From a virus: 22,749 bases of DNA. Positions 1 to 10,240 of the stretch are shown here, in pieces (position 1 is the first letter of the stretch; the number at the start of each line of letters is the position of its first letter). The translations under genes were made by a program, and so were the position numbers. The notes below the pieces were generated by a model. It did no database searches, was not told where the DNA came from, and was given only the letters and a program-made list of their open reading frames with translations. Where the stretch lies: IMG/VR virus record IMGVR_UViG_3300042465_002490, positions 1 to 22,749 of that record. One strand, given 5' to 3'.

Positions 1-1
1 G

Positions 2-196
2 CAGGCTCTTGCCAAGGCTGTATCTATGGGTGGCGAGTATGGCGCACAGCCAACAATCGTGTACGGAACAGTTACAGACCTCTTGCAGCGTTTCCGTCCA
101 GTTGGTTGGAAGCACTTCGTTGGTTACTCAGTATTCCGTCAGGAAGCACTGCGTCGCATTGAATCTGCTTCAAGCATTGGTGCAAACAACGCCTAA
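2..196 (+). CDS. Probable major capsid protein, C-terminal end (5' truncated)
   Basis: An open frame enters from the left edge and ends in TAA, giving the last 64 residues of a larger protein. The tail contains TDLLQRFRPVGWKHFVGYS followed by FRQEALRRIESASSIGANNA. This resembles the C-terminus of major capsid proteins in uncultured actinobacterial phages, as I recall that family; I could not align it. The position directly before a very strong terminator and upstream of virion genes fits a highly expressed capsid gene. The start lies outside the window. It could instead be another abundant virion protein. Confidence 0.6.
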   Translation, partial: QALAKAVSMGGEYGAQPTIVYGTVTDLLQRFRPVGWKHFVGYSVFRQEALRRIESASSIGANNA

Positions 197-215
197 TTCC
201 CGACAAGGAATTGCG

Positions 216-244
216 AAAGCCCCTGCCGAAAGGTGGGGGCTTTT
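216..244 (+). terminator. Rho-independent terminator after the capsid gene
   Basis: AAAGCCCC at 216-223 pairs with GGGGCTTT at 236-243. The stem continues through two wobble pairs and two C-G pairs to a GAAA tetraloop at 228-231, giving about 12 bp, and runs into TTTT. It sits 20 nt after the capsid stop codon and would insulate capsid transcription from the next genes. Confidence 0.9.
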
Positions 245-246
245 GC

Positions 247-259
247 TATTCTTAAGACA
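247..259 (+). promoter_or_regulatory. Extended -10 promoter, probably leaderless start
   Basis: TGCTATTCT forms an extended -10 (TGn plus TATTCT at 247-252). The A of the next ATG at 259 follows after 6 nt, which is where transcription should begin, and no Shine-Dalgarno lies between. CTTAAG at 251-256 overlaps the element. The block is nearly identical to the one before the gene at 11334, which supports a shared leaderless promoter type. Confidence 0.5.
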
Positions 260-516
260 TGACTACCTTCAGACCACCTACAGATAACTATGTGAACTGG
301 GCTTTACCAGGGGAGCGTGGCATCCTTGCTGTCTTAAGACCTGGACGGCGTGGACGCAATGTGTTTAAAATGAACGACGGTTCGTTCACTGAGTTTCAAC
401 CATCAGAACAAGAAGACATTGCCATCACCTACCACGGTGGTCATGTCCATACGATTGATGCCACAGAAGAAGCAGACCTTATAGCGGCTGGATACGGAGA
501 CTACATTGAAGCATAG
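259..516 (+). CDS. Small conserved phage protein, function unknown
   Basis: An 85-aa protein. The N-terminal half has a PGERGILAVLRPGRRGRNVFK stretch rich in Arg. The C-terminal half contains YHGGHVHTIDATEEADLIAAGYG. The 'GGH-(V/I)-x-x-(I/V)...L-x-x-AGYG' ending is familiar from small proteins located just after capsid genes in actinobacteriophages; I know no assigned function. ATG at 259 has no Shine-Dalgarno and follows a -10-like element, so translation is probably leaderless. Its end overlaps the TTG start of the next gene. A head-tail joining or capsid accessory role is possible from position only. Confidence 0.75.
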   Translation: MTTFRPPTDNYVNWALPGERGILAVLRPGRRGRNVFKMNDGSFTEFQPSEQEDIAITYHGGHVHTIDATEEADLIAAGYGDYIEA

Positions 517-778
517 GGAAACACATCCAGGTTTGAATGTTGAGGGTTGTTTCGGATGCCGAGTAGCGGGGGTACAGATGGGGTCTAACTCCACCACCAC
601 CAAAGGTGAAGCGGTGTCTCATATTAACCAGCGTGAAAAGAACTGGTCTAAAGATATGCCTGCCTATAAGCGTCTCCGCAAAGAAGGACTGCAACCTAAA
701 ACGATTGACGGCTGTCATGCTGTTGAACAACTGGCTACTTCACGCCACCAAATTGAAGGAACGCCAGCACCTCTTTAG
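506..778 (+). CDS. Small conserved phage protein with CxxC, TTG start
   Basis: A 90-aa protein starting at TTG (506), preceded by GGAG and overlapping the previous stop by 11 nt. The N-terminus reads MKHRETHPGLNVEGCFGCRV, with a single CxxC at residues 15-18. The middle has AYKRLRKEGLQPKTIDG and the C-terminus is Ala/Glu/His rich. The combination of HPxLxVxxCFGC near the start and 'YKRLRxxGxQPxxIDG' in the middle is common in actinophage hypothetical proteins. One CxxC alone is not a full zinc site, so a dimeric site or a redox role is possible. No function is assigned. A competing frame at 606-824 is a shadow. Confidence 0.7.
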   Translation: MKHRETHPGLNVEGCFGCRVAGVQMGSNSTTTKGEAVSHINQREKNWSKDMPAYKRLRKEGLQPKTIDGCHAVEQLATSRHQIEGTPAPL

Positions 779-781
779 TGC

Positions 782-797
782 TACAATCTTTGCTGTA
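782..797 (+). promoter_or_regulatory. Extended -10 element before the BppU-like gene
   Basis: TGCTACAAT gives an extended -10 with TACAAT at 782-787. The ATG follows after 9 nt without a Shine-Dalgarno, so the transcript would be leaderless or nearly so. No convincing -35 hexamer is visible. Confidence 0.35.
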
Positions 798-1135
798 TGG
801 CTCAACCCGCTGACCAAGACCTAACTATCACTCGTGGTGATACAGAGACCCTCGTTGTGACTATCACGACTGACGGGTCTACAGCCGTTGACATCACAGG
901 ACGCACCTACGCATCTCAGATTCGCAGCCAGCAGGACTCCACCACTATTAAGGCATCATTTACTTGCACCGTTACTTCTGCTGCTACGGGTCAAGTTACC
1001 TGTGTCTTAAGTGCTACTTCTTCTGCTGCTTTGTCTGCTGGGCTTTACTTCTGGGATTTGCAAGAAAATGCTTCGGGTGTTATTTCCACTATCTTGTCAG
1101 GCAATGTCACAGTTCTTGCTGATGTAACTAGGTAA
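797..1135 (+). CDS. BppU N-terminal-like baseplate or fibre protein
   Basis: A 112-aa protein with the pattern [14 protein letters not shown], then [13 protein letters not shown], then GLYFWDLQ and a final beta-strand region. 'Rgd(t/d)...itv...G..vDlTG.t...qiR' followed by a 'Y.wDlq' strand is typical of the small beta-sandwich at the N-terminus of phage baseplate upper proteins (BppU_N-like), which attach fibres to the tail. Here the domain stands alone and directly precedes the collagen-like fibre, so it may be that fibre's adaptor. The stop is followed at once by the next ATG (TAACAATG), suggesting coupling. Confidence 0.65.
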   Translation: MAQPADQDLTITRGDTETLVVTITTDGSTAVDITGRTYASQIRSQQDSTTIKASFTCTVTSAATGQVTCVLSATSSAALSAGLYFWDLQENASGVISTILSGNVTVLADVTR

Positions 1136-1137
1136 CA

Positions 1138-3365
<2,228 letters not shown>

Positions 3366-3369
<4 letters not shown>

Positions 3370-3587
3370 CAAACAAATATGACAAATATCTAACCAGCGA
3401 ACAAAAGGTTGCGGTAATTACACAAAAGTTGCAGCAGTTTGCGGCAGAGGCGTTTCAGCATGAACTTTCAAAGAAGGTGTTTGTGGCGATGGGGGATAGT
3501 TCTGGTGTGGAATTGTCTGAAAATTTAATTTTACAATTAGAGACTGCTATTTCTATTGGAGAAACAGAGTTGAATTCGTTTTCGTAA
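3366..3587 (+). CDS. Small protein after the fibre, function unknown
   Basis: A 73-aa mostly helical protein starting at ATG that overlaps the fibre stop (AAATGA). It is acidic overall, with residues such as [20 protein letters not shown] and an amphipathic C-terminal helix. No motif is recognised. Its tight coupling to the fibre gene suggests a fibre assembly partner or chaperone, as is common just downstream of phage fibre genes, but this is position-based inference only. Confidence 0.6.
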
Positions 3588-3617
3588 CGGATGTTTGTAC
3601 CAACAGAAGGGAATTAT

Positions 3618-4655
3618 ATGAAGATTGCTGTATACACAATCGCTCTCAACGAGGGAAAACATGTCCAGCAATGGGCTGACTCCTGCACCGATGCTGACTA
3701 TCGCCTCATCCTAGACACAGGTTCAACAGACCAAACGACAACCCTCGCCCACCAACTCGGTATCCACACTGTCACTCGTGTTATCAGTCCGTGGAGGTTT
3801 GACACAGCCCGCAACATGGCACTGTCCATGCTCCCCAAAGACATTGACCTGTGCATTGCTTTAGACATGGATGAGCAACTGCAACCAGGCTGGCGTGAAG
3901 CACTAGAAACAATCCCTGCTGGTACGACCCGCCCACGCTATAAATACATCTGGTCATGGAACCCCGACGGGTCTGAAGGCTTGGTTTATGGTGGCGACAA
4001 AATCCACGCCAGACACGGCTACACATGGAAACACCCAGTCCACGAAGTCCTCAAACCCACCGACGGTGAAACCCAACACTGGGTAGACGGGCTACAAATC
4101 CACCACCATCCAGACTCCTCAAAGTCCCGCAGTCAATACCTGCCCCTACTCAAACTTGCTGTAGAAGAAGACCCTAGGGATGACCGCAACCAGTTCTACC
4201 TAGCCCGTGAGTTGTTCTTTCACGGGGACTATGCCTTAAGCCAGTATCATTTTGCACGGCATCTAGACATATCCACTTGGAACCCAGAGAGGGCAGCCAG
4301 CCATAGGTACCTAGCCAAGATGGTACCCCTTGTAGCCGACTACCACCTGTATCGTGCCATTTCTGAAGACCCAACCCGTCGTGAATCATGGGTTGCTTTA
4401 GCGATGTACTACCACGAGAAACGCAATTGGCTCGGAGTTAGAAACGCAGCATCCTCGGCTTTAGCAATCACCGAGAAACCTTTGGACTATCTTTGTGAAG
4501 CAGACGCTTGGGGTTGGCTACCACACGACCTAATGGCTATAGCCTGCCACCACCTCGGAGACACAGACGAAGCGTTCTACCACGGTGCTGAAGCGGTGGC
4601 GTTAAACCCAACAGATGAAAGACTTAAGACAAACCTGTCTCATTATCGGCTATGA
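3618..4655 (+). CDS. GT2 family glycosyltransferase with C-terminal TPR-like repeats
   Basis: A 345-aa protein. The N-terminus (residues 1-130) is a GT-A fold family 2 glycosyltransferase: an ALNEGKHVQQW start, LDTGSTD at 32-38 for nucleotide-sugar binding, and a DMDE metal-binding motif at 83-86. Residues about 185-345 are helical TPR-like repeats (HLGDTDEAFYHGAEAVALNP). The start was set at ATG 3618 because AGAAGGGA lies 6 nt upstream; an in-frame ATG at 3591 lacks a ribosome site. The gene sits between fibre and adaptor genes, so a virion protein such as the Thr-rich collagen fibre is a plausible substrate. Host surface glycan modification is the alternative. Confidence 0.85.
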   Translation: MKIAVYTIALNEGKHVQQWADSCTDADYRLILDTGSTDQTTTLAHQLGIHTVTRVISPWRFDTARNMALSMLPKDIDLCIALDMDEQLQPGWREALETIPAGTTRPRYKYIWSWNPDGSEGLVYGGDKIHARHGYTWKHPVHEVLKPTDGETQHWVDGLQIHHHPDSSKSRSQYLPLLKLAVEEDPRDDRNQFYLARELFFHGDYALSQYHFARHLDISTWNPERAASHRYLAKMVPLVADYHLYRAISEDPTRRESWVALAMYYHEKRNWLGVRNAASSALAITEKPLDYLCEADAWGWLPHDLMAIACHHLGDTDEAFYHGAEAVALNPTDERLKTNLSHYRL

Positions 4656-4683
4656 TTGCCTTGGCTGAACACAAGGAGTTTGC

Positions 4684-5571
4684 ATGTCCACAGTTGGAAC
4701 CGTAGTAGACCGTACCTTGCGCCAGTTAATGTCTGGCACGGTAGAGGAACGCAACAAAACAGTTGGTGCCTTGACTGCTACATCCACATCTGTTGTTTTC
4801 CAGTATGAACTTGGCGGTTTGCGTCAGGGCGGTGTTATTCAAATAGATAACGAACTGATGTATGTGTGGGAAGTTTCCCAAGGTTCCAAAACGGCAACAG
4901 TTGAACGGGCATGGAATGGCACTACTGCTGCTGCTCATGTTTCTGGTTCTGTGGCTATTGTTGACCCTAAGTTTCCTAGGGCACAGGTTGTTGAGGCAAT
5001 CAACGCAGAGATAGACGACTTGTCTAGCCCTATGAATGGGCTGTACCAAATCAAATCATTAGAGTTAAACTACAACGGTACTTGGAACATGATTAACTTG
5101 CCAACTACAGACAAAATCATTGACCTTGTTTCTGTGACGGTGCGCTATATCGCTACTGACTACCCAAAGATTACCCGTTGCCGCCTCATCCGTGACCTAC
5201 CAAATGATGACTTCAGTGCTGGCTATGCTATTCGTTTTGATGAGCAGGTTCGTGCTGGACGCATGATTGTGGTGTATAAAGCACCGTTCACCAATGTAAC
5301 TACCGAGGCTCAGAACCTTCAGAACATTGCTGGGTTCCCAACCACCGCTGAAGACATTCTCATGATGGGTGCCCAGATTCGTTTGGTTTCTCCTCGTGAA
5401 GTAAAGCGTAACTTCACTGAGTCACAGGGTGACACTCGCCGTTCAGAAGAAGTACCTACAGGGTCAGTGTCTAGTTCTATTAACAACATTATCCGTATGC
5501 GCCGTGACCGTATCACTGCTGAAGCGGCACGACTTGCAAGGCAATACCCAACTTTTCTTAGCAGGGTTTAA
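4684..5571 (+). CDS. Conserved virion protein, possible head-tail adaptor
   Basis: A 295-aa protein with an AAGGAG ribosome site 6 nt before ATG. The N-terminus (TVVDRTLRQLMSGTVEERNK) is followed by beta-rich segments containing IQIDNELMYVW and TVERAWNGTTAAAH. A helix follows (AQVVEAINAEIDDLSS), and the C-terminal helices include REVKRNFTESQGDTRRSEEV. The first half resembles ligand-site-like insertions found in phage neck and baseplate proteins. I recall the family as a conserved structural protein in uncultured aquatic phages. Its place just before a 700-aa beta-rich protein parallels the tail-adaptor then nozzle order of T7-like phages, but I see no motif that proves it. Confidence 0.55.
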   Translation: MSTVGTVVDRTLRQLMSGTVEERNKTVGALTATSTSVVFQYELGGLRQGGVIQIDNELMYVWEVSQGSKTATVERAWNGTTAAAHVSGSVAIVDPKFPRAQVVEAINAEIDDLSSPMNGLYQIKSLELNYNGTWNMINLPTTDKIIDLVSVTVRYIATDYPKITRCRLIRDLPNDDFSAGYAIRFDEQVRAGRMIVVYKAPFTNVTTEAQNLQNIAGFPTTAEDILMMGAQIRLVSPREVKRNFTESQGDTRRSEEVPTGSVSSSINNIIRMRRDRITAEAARLARQYPTFLSRV

Positions 5572-5574
5572 CTA

Positions 5575-7677
5575 ATGGCGGTAACAACATTTACCCTGCC
5601 GTATTTTGGTACGCCACCGTATTTCTCTGGTATCAGTTCCGTTACGGATTTAGTTCCTAATGTTTTTCCTGTAGCCGTTGATGGTCGCCCGTACATGATT
5701 GACCAGAAATCAGGAAAATTTCAACGGGGTTATGAACAGCGTGTTCGTGACTCTACGGATGATTCCACCACCCCTGGTGAAGGTGCCATCAACCCTGGTG
5801 GTTTGTGGAGGCGTGGTCAGGACTCGTGGCATAGTGGTGCGGGGCAAACCTATGCGGATATGGATGAGTCTGCACCATATCGTTTTTATAAATCTAAAGG
5901 TGTGAACCCTTGGGGTAAAGGGCAGTTAAGTCTTTTGAATGCCACTAAGCGGTCTTTGGAATCTGCTAATACAAACTTGTTTACTTGTGTTGTTGAATCA
6001 GGTGGCACCCAGTACCTGTATGTAGCAGATGGCGGTGTTGTTAGGTTTTCTAGCGCACCTTTTACTTATATAACTTCAACAGTTACTAATGTTTCTGCAT
6101 CAGCAGGGACAATTACTTATACAGCAGCGGCTCATGGTTTTACTGCTGGTCAAAAAGTTGACATCACTGGTATTGTCCCGACTGCATACAACCTTTCTGG
6201 TGCAACTATTGCTACGGTAGCGACAAATACTTTTACCATTACAAATGCTACCACTGGTTCTTTCGTATCTGGCGGGACAGCAGTTCAACGCCCCGTATGG
6301 ACCGCTATTACAACAGGGTCGCCTACCACATTGCCAACAACTGCTATCACTGGTTTAGAAACCAACGGTCAGAATGTTTACATTGCGTGGACAAGTAACG
6401 ACATTTGGTACACAACACCAGGTTCAACCACCGCCACATTCTTCTATCCAACATCAGGCACAGACGACCAAACTTATGACGCTTTTGGCTTTGCAAAAGG
6501 TCGTGGATTTGCAGCGGTAAACCAAGACCTCTACCAAATCGGTGTCGGCTCAGGCAGCCATACTATTTTCTTTGACAACCCTGACACAACATTCCGATGG
6601 GCAGGCGCAGCAGCAGGACAAAATGCTGTGTATGCAGCAGGACATGCAGGCAACAAAAGCATCATCTACAAAATAACTATCAAACAAGCAGACGGCGCAC
6701 TTGATGTCCCAGTGGTATCACTTGAACTACCAGTCGGTGAAATAGTCACAGCCATCCACGGCTACCTAGGATTTATAGTTATAGGTTCAAACAAAGGTGT
6801 CCGTTTTTGCAGCACAGATGCACAATCAAATCTTGTCGCAGGTTCACTCATCCCCACCACTGGCGCAGTCAATGACTTCACATCAGAAGACCGATTCGTT
6901 TGGTTCACATACAGCAACTACGACGGAACCTCTACAGGTCTTGGTCGTCTAGACCTATCAGTATTCATCTCACCAAATACCCCCGCACATGCGACAGACC
7001 TCATGTATACCAGCACATCAGATGTTAAATCTGTAGCAACCATCAGCGGAAAACGCATCTTCACAATCTCTGGTGTAGGGGTCATCGTTGAAGACACAGC
7101 AAACCTTGTTGCTTCAGGAGAAATAGAAACAGGGACATGGCGTTGGGGTATCCCAGACCGCAAGTTCATCGCCAAAGTAGACACCCGTTCCACCCCACTT
7201 GTGGGTGCTATTACTTCATACTTGAAAATTGACGATGGGGATTATGATTCTGTTGGTCGGTGGGCTACCGTTAGTGACACCGAAAACTCTTTTAATGGTT
7301 CCGACTTTAAAACGATTGAAGCAGGGTTTAAGTTTGTATTAGAACGGTCTTCTTCAAACACTGCTGAAGGTCCGACCTTTACCCGTTGGATGGCTAGGGC
7401 ATATGCCGCCCCGTTCCGTTCCCAGGTTTTCTCTGTCCCTCTCCTCTTACATAAGTCAGTAACTGTCAGGGGTAAAGAGTATTACTATGATGTTTACGGG
7501 GAACAAGCGTTCTTTGATGGGCTTATTGAATCGCCTCGTATCACCACCCTACAGATTGGTCCCTCTATTCATAGCGTTATCCTTGAGGATACGGTCTGGG
7601 AACCTGCAGATTCTACGGGTAACAGTTGGGCATTTGATGGGACGCTTGTAGTAACCTTTCGTTCGGTAGAGAACTAG
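5575..7677 (+). CDS. Large beta-rich tail protein, possible nozzle/tubular tail B-like
   Basis: A 700-aa protein nearly devoid of helices. The N-terminus (residues 1-50) has PYFGTPPYFSGIS and VTDLVPNVFPVAVDGRP. Residues about 168-238 are an Ig-like insert of the 'AHGFTAGQKVDITG...YNLSGATI...NTFTIT' type seen in phage tail proteins. Strand-turn repeats compatible with a beta-propeller run from about 250 to 600. The C-terminal 100 residues (VRGKEYYYDVYGEQ) are beta-rich. The size and order after an adaptor-like gene fit the nozzle protein of short-tailed phages. It starts 3 nt after the previous stop and is followed by AGGAG for the next gene. A minor tail or hub protein is the alternative. Confidence 0.55.
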   Translation: MAVTTFTLPYFGTPPYFSGISSVTDLVPNVFPVAVDGRPYMIDQKSGKFQRGYEQRVRDSTDDSTTPGEGAINPGGLWRRGQDSWHSGAGQTYADMDESAPYRFYKSKGVNPWGKGQLSLLNATKRSLESANTNLFTCVVESGGTQYLYVADGGVVRFSSAPFTYITSTVTNVSASAGTITYTAAAHGFTAGQKVDITGIVPTAYNLSGATIATVATNTFTITNATTGSFVSGGTAVQRPVWTAITTGSPTTLPTTAITGLETNGQNVYIAWTSNDIWYTTPGSTTATFFYPTSGTDDQTYDAFGFAKGRGFAAVNQDLYQIGVGSGSHTIFFDNPDTTFRWAGAAAGQNAVYAAGHAGNKSIIYKITIKQADGALDVPVVSLELPVGEIVTAIHGYLGFIVIGSNKGVRFCSTDAQSNLVAGSLIPTTGAVNDFTSEDRFVWFTYSNYDGTSTGLGRLDLSVFISPNTPAHATDLMYTSTSDVKSVATISGKRIFTISGVGVIVEDTANLVASGEIETGTWRWGIPDRKFIAKVDTRSTPLVGAITSYLKIDDGDYDSVGRWATVSDTENSFNGSDFKTIEAGFKFVLERSSSNTAEGPTFTRWMARAYAAPFRSQVFSVPLLLHKSVTVRGKEYYYDVYGEQAFFDGLIESPRITTLQIGPSIHSVILEDTVWEPADSTGNSWAFDGTLVVTFRSVEN

Positions 7678-7687
7678 GAGTTATTAT

Positions 7688-8848
7688 ATGCCAGTTAACG
7701 GTAAAAGTAGAAGGTCATATACAGGCTCAGCAGTACCCAACACGCTTGGTTCTCAACTTGAGGAGAACGCCACAACCATAAGTCTTCCTACTGCAATGGT
7801 CGGTTGGGCTAACGATGGGGTTCCTTTCTTTGTAGTGGTTGAACCTGGCACTGCTAAGGAAGAAAAAATTTGTGTCAAGTACAACACTTCAACAAGTCTT
7901 ATTGTTGTGGACCCTGCTGACACTTCCGTATGGGCTGAAGATGTATTGGGTCGTGGTGTAGATAACACCAGTGACCAAGTACACAAAGCAGGTTCTGTTA
8001 TTTATCCTGTGTTCACCTCTATTGAAGCAAACCAAGCAAACGAGTTGGTGTCTAAATACGCCAATGCTGGTTCTGTTGTGTATCAAGGTTCTGGTACACC
8101 AGGTACCTTTACTGAACTTGCTATTGGTACAGCCAGTCATGTCTTAAGAGTTAACTCTGGTGTCCCACAATGGGGACAGATTACTGCCGACGGTATCGGT
8201 ACTGGTGCTGTTACTTCAGAAAAAATCCTTGACGGAACTATCGTATTGGGCGACCTTGCCGCAGCGTTGGTCACTTACCTTGTTCCTGTCGGTACCATTA
8301 ATGCTTATGCTGGTGCTACTGCACCTAATGGTTGGCTTTTGTGCAACGGCACAAGCACCACTGGTTATACAGCGTTGGCTGACCTTGTTGGTGCTACAAC
8401 CCCAGACCTTCGTGGTCATACGCTTGTAGGTAAATCATCATCAGCACCGTTTGATGGCGTATTACTAAGCAAGTTTGGTTCTACCACCAGCACCGCAGCG
8501 CATACCCATGATTTGGGAAGCCACACCCACGATTTCCCTCACCAACACGGTGGGACAACTGGTGTTAACAATGTAGACCATACGCATAATTACACTCAAA
8601 CGGGTCAAAATGCTGCTCTTGTTGTAAACGCATCAGACACAACAGCGGATGTTGTAAACCAACCACTTGGTTCGGCAACAACAGGTCAATCAACAACGCA
8701 CACACACGCTTTCACAACAAACATCAACTACCCAACATCAACCCTCACAGAAGGTCCTTCAACCAACACTTCAGGTGCATCATCGGCTTCCGCAACCCAC
8801 GGCAATGTCCAGCCTTCAGCCCTCGTCAACTTCATCATCAAATACTAG
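7688..8848 (+). CDS. Tail fibre with phage tail-collar domain
   Basis: A 386-aa protein with AGGAG 7 nt before ATG. The N-terminal half is a beta-rich attachment region. From about residue 203 it shows the phage tail-collar signature: GTINAYAGATAPNGWLLCNG, then TPDLRGHTLVG. After it come repeated HxH motifs (HTHDLGSHTHDFPHQH, DHTHNY, THTHAF) and the ending QPSALVNFIIKY. This is the layout of T4 gp12/gp37-like tips, where His pairs hold metal ions in a trimeric needle. The role is receptor binding. It is the last virion gene before the lysis region. Confidence 0.88.
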   Translation: MPVNGKSRRSYTGSAVPNTLGSQLEENATTISLPTAMVGWANDGVPFFVVVEPGTAKEEKICVKYNTSTSLIVVDPADTSVWAEDVLGRGVDNTSDQVHKAGSVIYPVFTSIEANQANELVSKYANAGSVVYQGSGTPGTFTELAIGTASHVLRVNSGVPQWGQITADGIGTGAVTSEKILDGTIVLGDLAAALVTYLVPVGTINAYAGATAPNGWLLCNGTSTTGYTALADLVGATTPDLRGHTLVGKSSSAPFDGVLLSKFGSTTSTAAHTHDLGSHTHDFPHQHGGTTGVNNVDHTHNYTQTGQNAALVVNASDTTADVVNQPLGSATTGQSTTHTHAFTTNINYPTSTLTEGPSTNTSGASSASATHGNVQPSALVNFIIKY

Positions 8849-8850
8849 GA

Positions 8851-8864
8851 TAAGATACCAACCA
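8851..8864 (+). promoter_or_regulatory. -10 element with leaderless start before the holin candidate
   Basis: TAAGAT at 8851-8856 is followed by 7 nt (ACCAACC) and ATG. The block GATAAGATACCAACCATG closely matches GATAAAGTACAACCCATG before the gene at 10240. Neither has a Shine-Dalgarno, so both transcripts probably begin at or near the start codon. Confidence 0.45.
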
Positions 8865-9091
8865 TGATTAAACTACAAACCCTCATCCTCCGAATCTTTG
8901 GGGTATTCGGCTCATCCGCACTCGCAGCCGTAGCAGGTGGCGCAATCTTCGGAGTTGAACTCTGGAAATCAGCAGCCATCGCAGGTGTAGTAGCCGCAGG
9001 TAAAGTAACTGAAGCCCTGCTTCGTTCATGGTCTGAAGACGGTACGCTTACTAAAGAAGAAGTTGCAGCAGCCTTCGGCAAAAAGGCGTAG
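8864..9091 (+). CDS. Holin candidate, small membrane protein
   Basis: A 75-aa protein. A hydrophobic stretch from about residue 8 to 46 (IFGVFGSSALAAVAGGAIFG, then AAIAGVVAAG) could form two short or one long membrane segment, rich in small residues. The charged C-terminal tail (EDGTLTKEEVAAAFGKKA) resembles the cytoplasmic ends of small actinophage holins. It comes first in the lysis region, ahead of the endolysin at 10417, and overlaps the next gene by 29 nt. The holin role is inferred from size, topology and place. Confidence 0.65.
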   Translation: MIKLQTLILRIFGVFGSSALAAVAGGAIFGVELWKSAAIAGVVAAGKVTEALLRSWSEDGTLTKEEVAAAFGKKA

Positions 9092-10226
9092 CCGTTACGC
9101 CCTCGTAGGGGTTGTACTTTCCATTCTGTTTCTGTCATCTAGTGCTAGTGCAGAAAATCCAATCATCACTGGTATCACTGATTACTGGTTTGAATACACC
9201 GAGCCGACACAGTTTGAGGCACGGACATACATGGTTGACGGGCATCCGTCTGACCCTCAACTGTGGCTGTACGACGAGCAAGGTGTTTTACTTGTCAGCG
9301 TTGATGACCATTTCGGTTTACAGTCATACATTTCCAGAGAGGTGCAGCCTGGTCGGTACCGCCTGCGGGCGGGTACTTGCTGTTGGCAACCAGATATTTG
9401 GCGTGGAGGTAACGGCTGGAATGAACGGTATGAGTTGAGTTTCAATGGGGAACCAGCGAACACCACATCCACTACTGAGGAGCCGACAACTACTACATCG
9501 TCTACTACCACGACCTCTACTTCTACAACCTCTACAACTAGCACCACCACAACATCTACGACCACTACAACCAGCACGACCACTACAACCAGCACTACAT
9601 CTACGACTAGTACGACATCTACAACCCTTGCACCAACGACCACAACAACGCTGCCACCAACAACAACCACGGTACGCCCAACGACAACAACCACATCGTC
9701 TACCACCACCACAACAGTAACGCCCACAACAACCACAGAGTTGCCAACAACCACCACATCTACTGTTCCCATTCCTCAAACAACTGTTGCTCCATTGCCT
9801 GTGCTAACCACGACAACGGTAACCATGCCAACAACTTCAACAAGTACATCTACTACCTCCACTACAACAACGACGACAACGCTACCACCAGTTGTTGTGC
9901 CTCCTGTCGTAAGTCCTGAACAAGCAGTGGCTCTGGCTACAAGTTCTGAAGCGTTGGCTACCATCACAGCCGAGGAAGCAACCCAAGTCTTTGACGCTCT
10001 GGTAGTTGATGACTTAAGTGAGGAGCAACTTACTGAACTGGTGTCAGCAGTCCAATCCGCACCCGTGTCTGTCAGAAAAAGTTTTGAATCATCAGTCAAT
10101 GTATTCGGTGGGGCAGTAGACACCTATGTCCCCATCGGTTCAACGGTACCTGTCAGTACCCGTCGTGCCCTCATCGCCATCACAATCATGACCTCACTCA
10201 TGGCTATCCCAACTAAACGAAAGTGA
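9063..10226 (+). CDS. Secreted Thr-rich protein with C-terminal membrane anchor
   Basis: A 387-aa protein from TTG 9063; no later in-frame start precedes the signal peptide. Residues 1-30 are a signal peptide (KRRSR, then VVLSILFLSSSASA). Residues 31-135 form a beta-sandwich-like domain with PQLWLYDEQGVLL and GRYRLRAGTCCW, resembling bacterial pre-peptidase C-terminal-like domains. Residues about 136-275 are a Thr/Ser/Pro-rich mucin-like linker. The C-terminal domain has paired SEEQLTELVSAV-type helices and a VNVFGGAVDTYVPIGS motif. It ends in a short hydrophobic segment and TKRK. Similar Thr-rich and 'VNxFGG...YVPxGS' endings occur, as I recall, in Acidimicrobiia secreted proteins, suggesting host origin. 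It may be a surface or superinfection factor. Confidence 0.7.
   Translation: MQQPSAKRRSRYALVGVVLSILFLSSSASAENPIITGITDYWFEYTEPTQFEARTYMVDGHPSDPQLWLYDEQGVLLVSVDDHFGLQSYISREVQPGRYRLRAGTCCWQPDIWRGGNGWNERYELSFNGEPANTTSTTEEPTTTTSSTTTTSTSTTSTTSTTTTSTTTTTSTTTTTSTTSTTSTTSTTLAPTTTTTLPPTTTTVRPTTTTTSSTTTTTVTPTTTTELPTTTTSTVPIPQTTVAPLPVLTTTTVTMPTTSTSTSTTSTTTTTTTLPPVVVPPVVSPEQAVALATSSEALATITAEEATQVFDALVVDDLSEEQLTELVSAVQSAPVSVRKSFESSVNVFGGAVDTYVPIGSTVPVSTRRALIAITIMTSLMAIPTKRK
9463..9890 (+). repeat. Low-complexity ACN-rich tract encoding the Thr linker
   Basis: About 430 bp dominated by ACA, ACC, ACG and ACT codons with interspersed TCN and CCN. It encodes Thr/Ser/Pro runs. The base composition (CA-rich on the plus strand) differs sharply from both flanks of the gene and opens spurious long frames on the opposite strand. 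Confidence 0.85.
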
Positions 10227-10240
10227 TAAAGTACAACCCA
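10227..10240 (+). promoter_or_regulatory. -10 element with leaderless start, second copy
   Basis: TAAAGT at 10227-10232 is followed by 7 nt (ACAACCC) and ATG. It closely matches the element before the holin candidate (8851), suggesting parallel expression of the two small membrane proteins. Confidence 0.45.

Noticed and set aside
3591-3617. Upstream ATG for the glycosyltransferase
   Set aside because: It lacks a ribosome site, while ATG 3618 has AGAAGGGA and begins at the usual GT2 N-terminus.
9257-9772. Minus-strand frames of 171 and 151 aa opposite the Thr-rich gene
   Set aside because: Val/Gly- and Cys/Arg-rich shadows of the ACN repeat tract; the plus-strand product has a signal peptide and domains.
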